64,000 bases of DNA from Epiperipatus broadwayi. Taxonomy: Eukaryota; Onychophora; Udeonychophora; Euonychophora; Peripatidae. The stretch spans positions 312,001 through 376,000 of the forward strand of contig JAQFVV010006718.1 of the NCBI GenBank assembly GCA_028023455.1, written 5' to 3'. Both the position numbers and the translations under genes were made by a program. Below, in pieces: positions 59,661-64,000 of the stretch. Positions within the stretch are counted from its first letter, which is position 1. The number at the start of each line of letters is the position of its first letter. The notes beneath the pieces were generated by a model. It did no database searches and had not been told where the DNA came from. It saw only the letters and a list, made by a program, of their open reading frames with translations.

Positions 59661-61291
59661 TGTAGAGAGTAGTCAACTCTTGCCATGTTAAATAGTCCAA
59701 GCATATAAATAAAGTTAAAATGAAAAGGAATATTAAATTTCACCATATGTTTTTAGTAATAATAATAAACATTTGATTTATTTAAATATTTTTTGCATAA
59801 AATGATATAAAAAATTTCAAACATTTTTTACACATAATGAGACTATTTGTAATATATTATAATTTAAAAAGTAGCTATAAAAGAGAGAGAAAAGTATGAG
59901 ATAAAACAAACAATTTTTGTTCTCTCCAATAATTTTAATTATCTATGGGTTTAATTTTCATTGTGAAAAAGAAAATACTGAGAGTAAAAAATTTGTCTCT
60001 TCAGTTAGTTCTGGAACAATTTATTGAACAATTTTAGTTCTAACATTTAAATGTGATAAAATAGGTAATGTTTTGTGTTTAACGAGATTTTAAAAAAAAA
60101 GGGAAATATTTTTACATTTTGTTTTAATTAATTAGAATTGATTTTTCATTTTCTTTGTTTCTCACCAAACCAGAAATCAACGTTTATTGGATCATGGTAA
60201 TTAAAAAAAATGTCTTGTTTTTAGCAAGAGAAAACAATTACAGGGGCATTTTTTAATTAAAAGAAAGATGAAAATAACTAAGCAATTTATTTTGTAAAAG
60301 TAGACAATTCCTCGGTGCATAATGGGTGTTAAGATGGAAGAAAAGATTGTGATTGGAAGGATGCAGAATTGTTTTACAAATACTAAATTAGTACAACTCA
60401 GTGCATTTTAAAAACTAGTCATTCTTGATCAAACTGTTGAAGAAAACAGCAAAACTTATCTTTCAATCAACTGTTGAAAAAAACAGCAGCAGTCTTGATT
60501 CAACTGTTGGAGCAAACAAAAATAAGTTTATTTCTAAAAATGGTTTCTTAAATGGAGATGAAGGAAATCATGAGCTAAATTTAGCTAAAAACAGCATCAC
60601 TAAACCTCAACCATGTCATTTTCTCAGTAGAATAATGTATAGGAGAAGGAAAATACCACTAGATGCAACAAGCTTTATTTTTATCCAAAAGCATGACTCT
60701 CTGGCTATGTTTTAACCTAATTGGAAAATAACAAATTATAAATAAATTGATAAATTTATTCTGTGTAGAAATGTAAGAATATTGTATTGTAAAAATGAAG
60801 AAAATTTGACTGTATGCATTATTCTAGGAATAAGCATTAATGAAAAAAAAAATTAACCCAAAAAAAGAATAGTTAAACTGAACAATGGAAGTTGATTGGG
60901 AAAGCAAACTGAAAATTGCATCTATCAATGGACTTAAACTGAAAAACACATGATACATTTATCAATAATTTTTAAAAAAATAATAATTGGTAATTATAAA
61001 TAATTTAGTGAATATTTTTATTAATTTAACTCTTTTTTTAAATATATTTTTTTAAATTCATTTGATTTTCCTTCCAAAATTATGAGAAATATTTTTAGCT
61101 AATTAAAAATTTTTATTTTCTGATTGTGAAAAGTTGTTTTCCAAGTTTAGTTACTGAAAAGAAAACACTTAATGAAAGTAAAAGGTAATCAATTTAATAA
61201 ATAAAAATCCAATGGTTAATCACATTTGCTATACAAAATATTTTTTGATAAAATGTATTAATTATTATATTTGACATATATAAATCATATG
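59661..61291. other. AT-rich DNA without recognisable gene
   Basis: No element or gene could be supported. A 96-codon frame at 60425-60715 contains a short internal repeat (phrases like QSTVEKNSSSLDSTVGANKN), but no known domain. Confidence 0.45.
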
Positions 61292-61299
61292 TTATATAG

Positions 61300-63317
61300 C
61301 AGTGGTCTTCAACCTTTTCACACCTGCGAACTGGCAAAAATAAGGGTAAGATTTCATAAACCGACAGAAGTTTACAGATAAATTTTCTTAAAGATGTAAC
61401 CTGCTTAGTCTTAGATAAGAATAATTGATATAACTGACCAAAACAGCACACTAGTTATTGTGTATTATAATGGTGTTGCTTACCTTAACATGCTGAACAC
61501 AGAAAACAGTACAATAACAATCATTCTCATTAATGTGCTTGCATTTCTACATTTATTATTTCACTGTTAAAACATGCAAGAATAAAATGTTATTTACCTG
61601 AATGTTGGGAAATATAGCTAGTGTAATTACATGACAATGATTATGATAAATGTAATATCTGTATTTAATGTTAAATATATAAGATGAAGTTATATATATA
61701 TGGAGGTTGTCTTTTGATAGTAATAAGGGCAAAATAGAAATTCCATAATTAAAATCACTGTACAGCCAAAAAAAATTCACCGTATTTTAAATTTGAAAAA
61801 ATAAAATGAAACATGTTAAAGTCTGAAGTTTTGATGTTATTGAAATTTTTTTTTTTGTGCTGGTGTGTTGAAAAGATCAAAAAATGTAATCAATAGGAAA
61901 AGTTTAATGATAACTTTTAATTAATAGGAATTTTTTTTTAAAATAGAAAAATAGACATCATGTAATAGAAATAAAGCCAAAAAAAATCGCCATATAGTTG
62001 CTATCTTTTTTTTAAAAAAAAGGCAACAAAAGTTGAAAAAGTCAAAAGTTTTGATCTTATTTTAATTTTTTTGGGGGAGAGGTATGGGTGGGTTGAGAAA
62101 TACTTTGTCTTCACTGAAATAAAAGCTAGAGACCAAAGTTATTTTTTGTTTGTTTTTATTTTTAAAACAAGATAACAGAAATTGGTTTTAAAAAAATAGC
62201 GGTATACAAATAAACCCAAGAAAAATATCACCTTATAGGCCAAAAAATGGGCATATTTTTAAACAAAAAAAATTGAAACTTGAAAAAGTCAAAAGTTTTG
62301 ATCTTATTTTAATTTGGGGGAAGGGGGGTGGATTGAGAAATACTTTGTAAAAGTTAGAGACAGAAATTTTTTGGTTTTTCTTTTTAAAAAAAAGGTAAAA
62401 AAAATGATTTCAAAAATAAAAGTTAAAGCCAAAAAGATCTTATTTTAATTTTTTTTGGGGGGAGTGGGTTGAGAAATATTTTTGTCTTCACTGAGACAAA
62501 AGTTACTTTTGATTTGTTTTTATTTTTAAAAAAAGATAATAAAAATTAGTTTTAAAATAAAAGTTTTAGTATATTAGTGGTATACAAATAAAGGCAAAAA
62601 AGATATCACCTTATAGACCAAAAAAAGTAGCCATATGTTTAAACAAAAAAAAATTGAAACTTGAAAAAGTCAAAAGTTTTGATCTTGCTTTATTTTGGGA
62701 TGTATTGAGAAATACTTTGTAAAAGTTAGAAACATAAGTTACTTTTTGATTTTAATTTTTAAAAAAAGGTAATAAAAATTGATTCAAAAATAAAAGTTAA
62801 AGCCAAAAAAAAAAATTGCTATATAGCTAGAAAACCCACTAAAAATGAAATATTAAAAGGAAATAAAAAAAAATTTAAGAGATCAAAAAAAGTCACAGTA
62901 TTTTTAAAATCGCAGTCTGGTAGCATTACGTTTTATTATTTTAACACAAACAATGCCGACAAGCAGCTGTGATTGGCTATCAAAAGACAACCCGATTTGT
63001 ATAATAAAAAACTTTTTTTTTAATTTTAAATTTTTTTAGAAAAATAATAAAAAATGTAATTCTCTCCCCTCCATAAACATCTGTGTTAAATAGAAAAACA
63101 AAGTAATTTATGTATGATTGACTAGATTTTGTTTTTGCTCTGTTTTTTTTTCAATCGGGTAAAAATGCGATGAAAAAATAAATTTTTTTATATTAATTAA
63201 AAATTTAAAATCTTATCATTTTGTTATTACAAACTTTCTTGCCAGTCTATAGCGCAGACTGATAGAAAACTTCTGTGGCCCGGTGATGGTCTGCAGATTG
63301 ATGGTTGAAGACCACTG
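61300..63317. mobile_element. Non-autonomous hAT element (2.0 kb) filled with degenerate repeats
   Basis: The 15-bp inverted ends CAGTGGTCTTCAACC (61300-61314) and its complement (63303-63317) are of the CAGTGGTTCTCAACC type seen in many animal hAT elements. Flanks TTATATAG (61292-61299) and ATATATAG (63318-63325) match at 7 of 8 bases, the expected hAT target duplication. There is no transposase. The frames at 61194-61451, 61556-61780 and 63227-63427 are shadows. The interior is dominated by the repeat listed next. Confidence 0.82.
61850..62880. repeat. Degenerate tandem repeats inside the hAT element
   Basis: Modules containing GATCTTATTTTAATTTTTTTGGGGG, then GGGTTGAGAAATACTTTGT, then AAAGTTAGAGAC, then a T-rich and A-rich stretch recur about four times at uneven spacing of roughly 150-300 bp. 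It is low in complexity and non-coding. The start and end are approximate. Confidence 0.65.
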
Positions 63318-63325
63318 ATATATAG

Positions 63326-64000
63326 GACATAATAAACCTCATAATTTTTCATTTTTTCCTCCACATGATACTCATCTAAATATATGTGCAGAAAACCTCC
63401 TACAACATGAAACAAAGGATAACACAATCTTTTTTTCTGTATTAATACTTATTATTATATCACAGTTTGTACTTTATAATGTAACAAATATTTAATCTGG
63501 ATACAATACCAAATATTTATATAATTGTTTGCTTCTTAAGAATAATCAATTAATATTGCTTTAAGACTATTCGTCTATAATATATTAATCTATTTTGTTT
63601 TTTCACTTCATAGTTCATAATTGATCACTTTTTGTAATCAAACTAATGTTTATCTAATAGCAGTATATTTCATGGTGAATTCACAGAACATCATTGATTA
63701 TTCTATGCAAAAAATAGATGTTTCAATGAAGAAATGTTTTGTTTTTTGATGGATACTTTATTGCATAAATACTATAAAAAACTCAATTTTTACATATTTT
63801 AATAAATGTTATGTTTTAAAGAGTAATTGTGAGTCTAAGATTATTGGAAATATTATTTGCATTAATTTCATAGTAAGCTAGAGTTCTATTTTAGCACAAC
63901 ACGAATTGATTGTCATTAACATTTTTGTTTAGAAAAAAATTACCACAAATAAACTTTGATTTATTCATGTCCAAAACAATGTTACACATAACATCCATGT
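63326..64000. other. AT-rich DNA without recognisable gene
   Basis: No supported feature up to the window end. Confidence 0.5.

Noticed and set aside
60425-60715. 96-codon frame as a small secreted or repeat protein
   Set aside because: It has no signal peptide and no domain, and its inner repeat is short. It could be real but cannot be supported.

Overview
This is AT-rich animal (metazoan) nuclear DNA, roughly 70% A+T by eye, made almost wholly of transposable elements and their remains. I see no intact host gene. Most long reading frames are pieces of reverse transcriptases, integrases or related element proteins, broken by stops and frameshifts. Penelope-like elements with GIY-YIG nucleases, RTE-type LINEs ending in (GAT)n, Ty3/gypsy elements, hAT elements, tRNA-derived SINEs and hammerhead-bearing tandem repeats together suggest an invertebrate. 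The sequence alone does not fix the species.

Layout. 1-10160: unrecognised DNA, a small foldback, and a decayed LINE (about 3955-7330). 10160-11396: remains of a Penelope-like element between inverted terminal repeats, with a SINE inside. 11866-12655: a 790-bp snapback element. 18456-24885: a Ty3/gypsy element on the minus strand (LTRs, primer site, gag, pol), with an inverted LTR copy nested in its 5' LTR and a shared flanking 9-mer. 25294-30830: two MITEs, a LINE 3' end and an RTE relic. 34846-35581: a degenerate hammerhead and a perfect 78-bp-arm foldback. 36464-38327: a 5'-truncated RTE LINE on the minus strand. It abuts 38328-39429, an array of 415-bp units with three hammerhead ribozymes (one inverted, two direct), the signature of a retrozyme. 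39642-41784: three SINEs. 44011-54823: a second Ty3/gypsy element that is a nest. Its 5' LTR holds a 3.2-kb inverted-repeat element that itself holds a hAT element. Its reverse transcriptase is split by a 1.65-kb solo LTR that itself holds a SINE. 56737-59434: a Penelope-like element with direct terminal repeats, followed by an RTE 3' fragment. 61300-63317: a non-autonomous hAT element filled with degenerate repeats.

How the parts relate. The elements supply each other's machinery: the SINEs and the hammerhead repeats encode no enzyme and would need LINE or Penelope-type reverse transcriptase in trans. The most notable signal is a set of self-cleaving RNA motifs. There are canonical type-I hammerheads in the 38.4-39.1 kb array. 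A diverged copy lies at 34.85 kb. A related-looking 'TTGATAA - stem - GAAA - short palindrome' motif recurs in the terminal repeats of two Penelope-like elements and in the loop of the 78-bp foldback.
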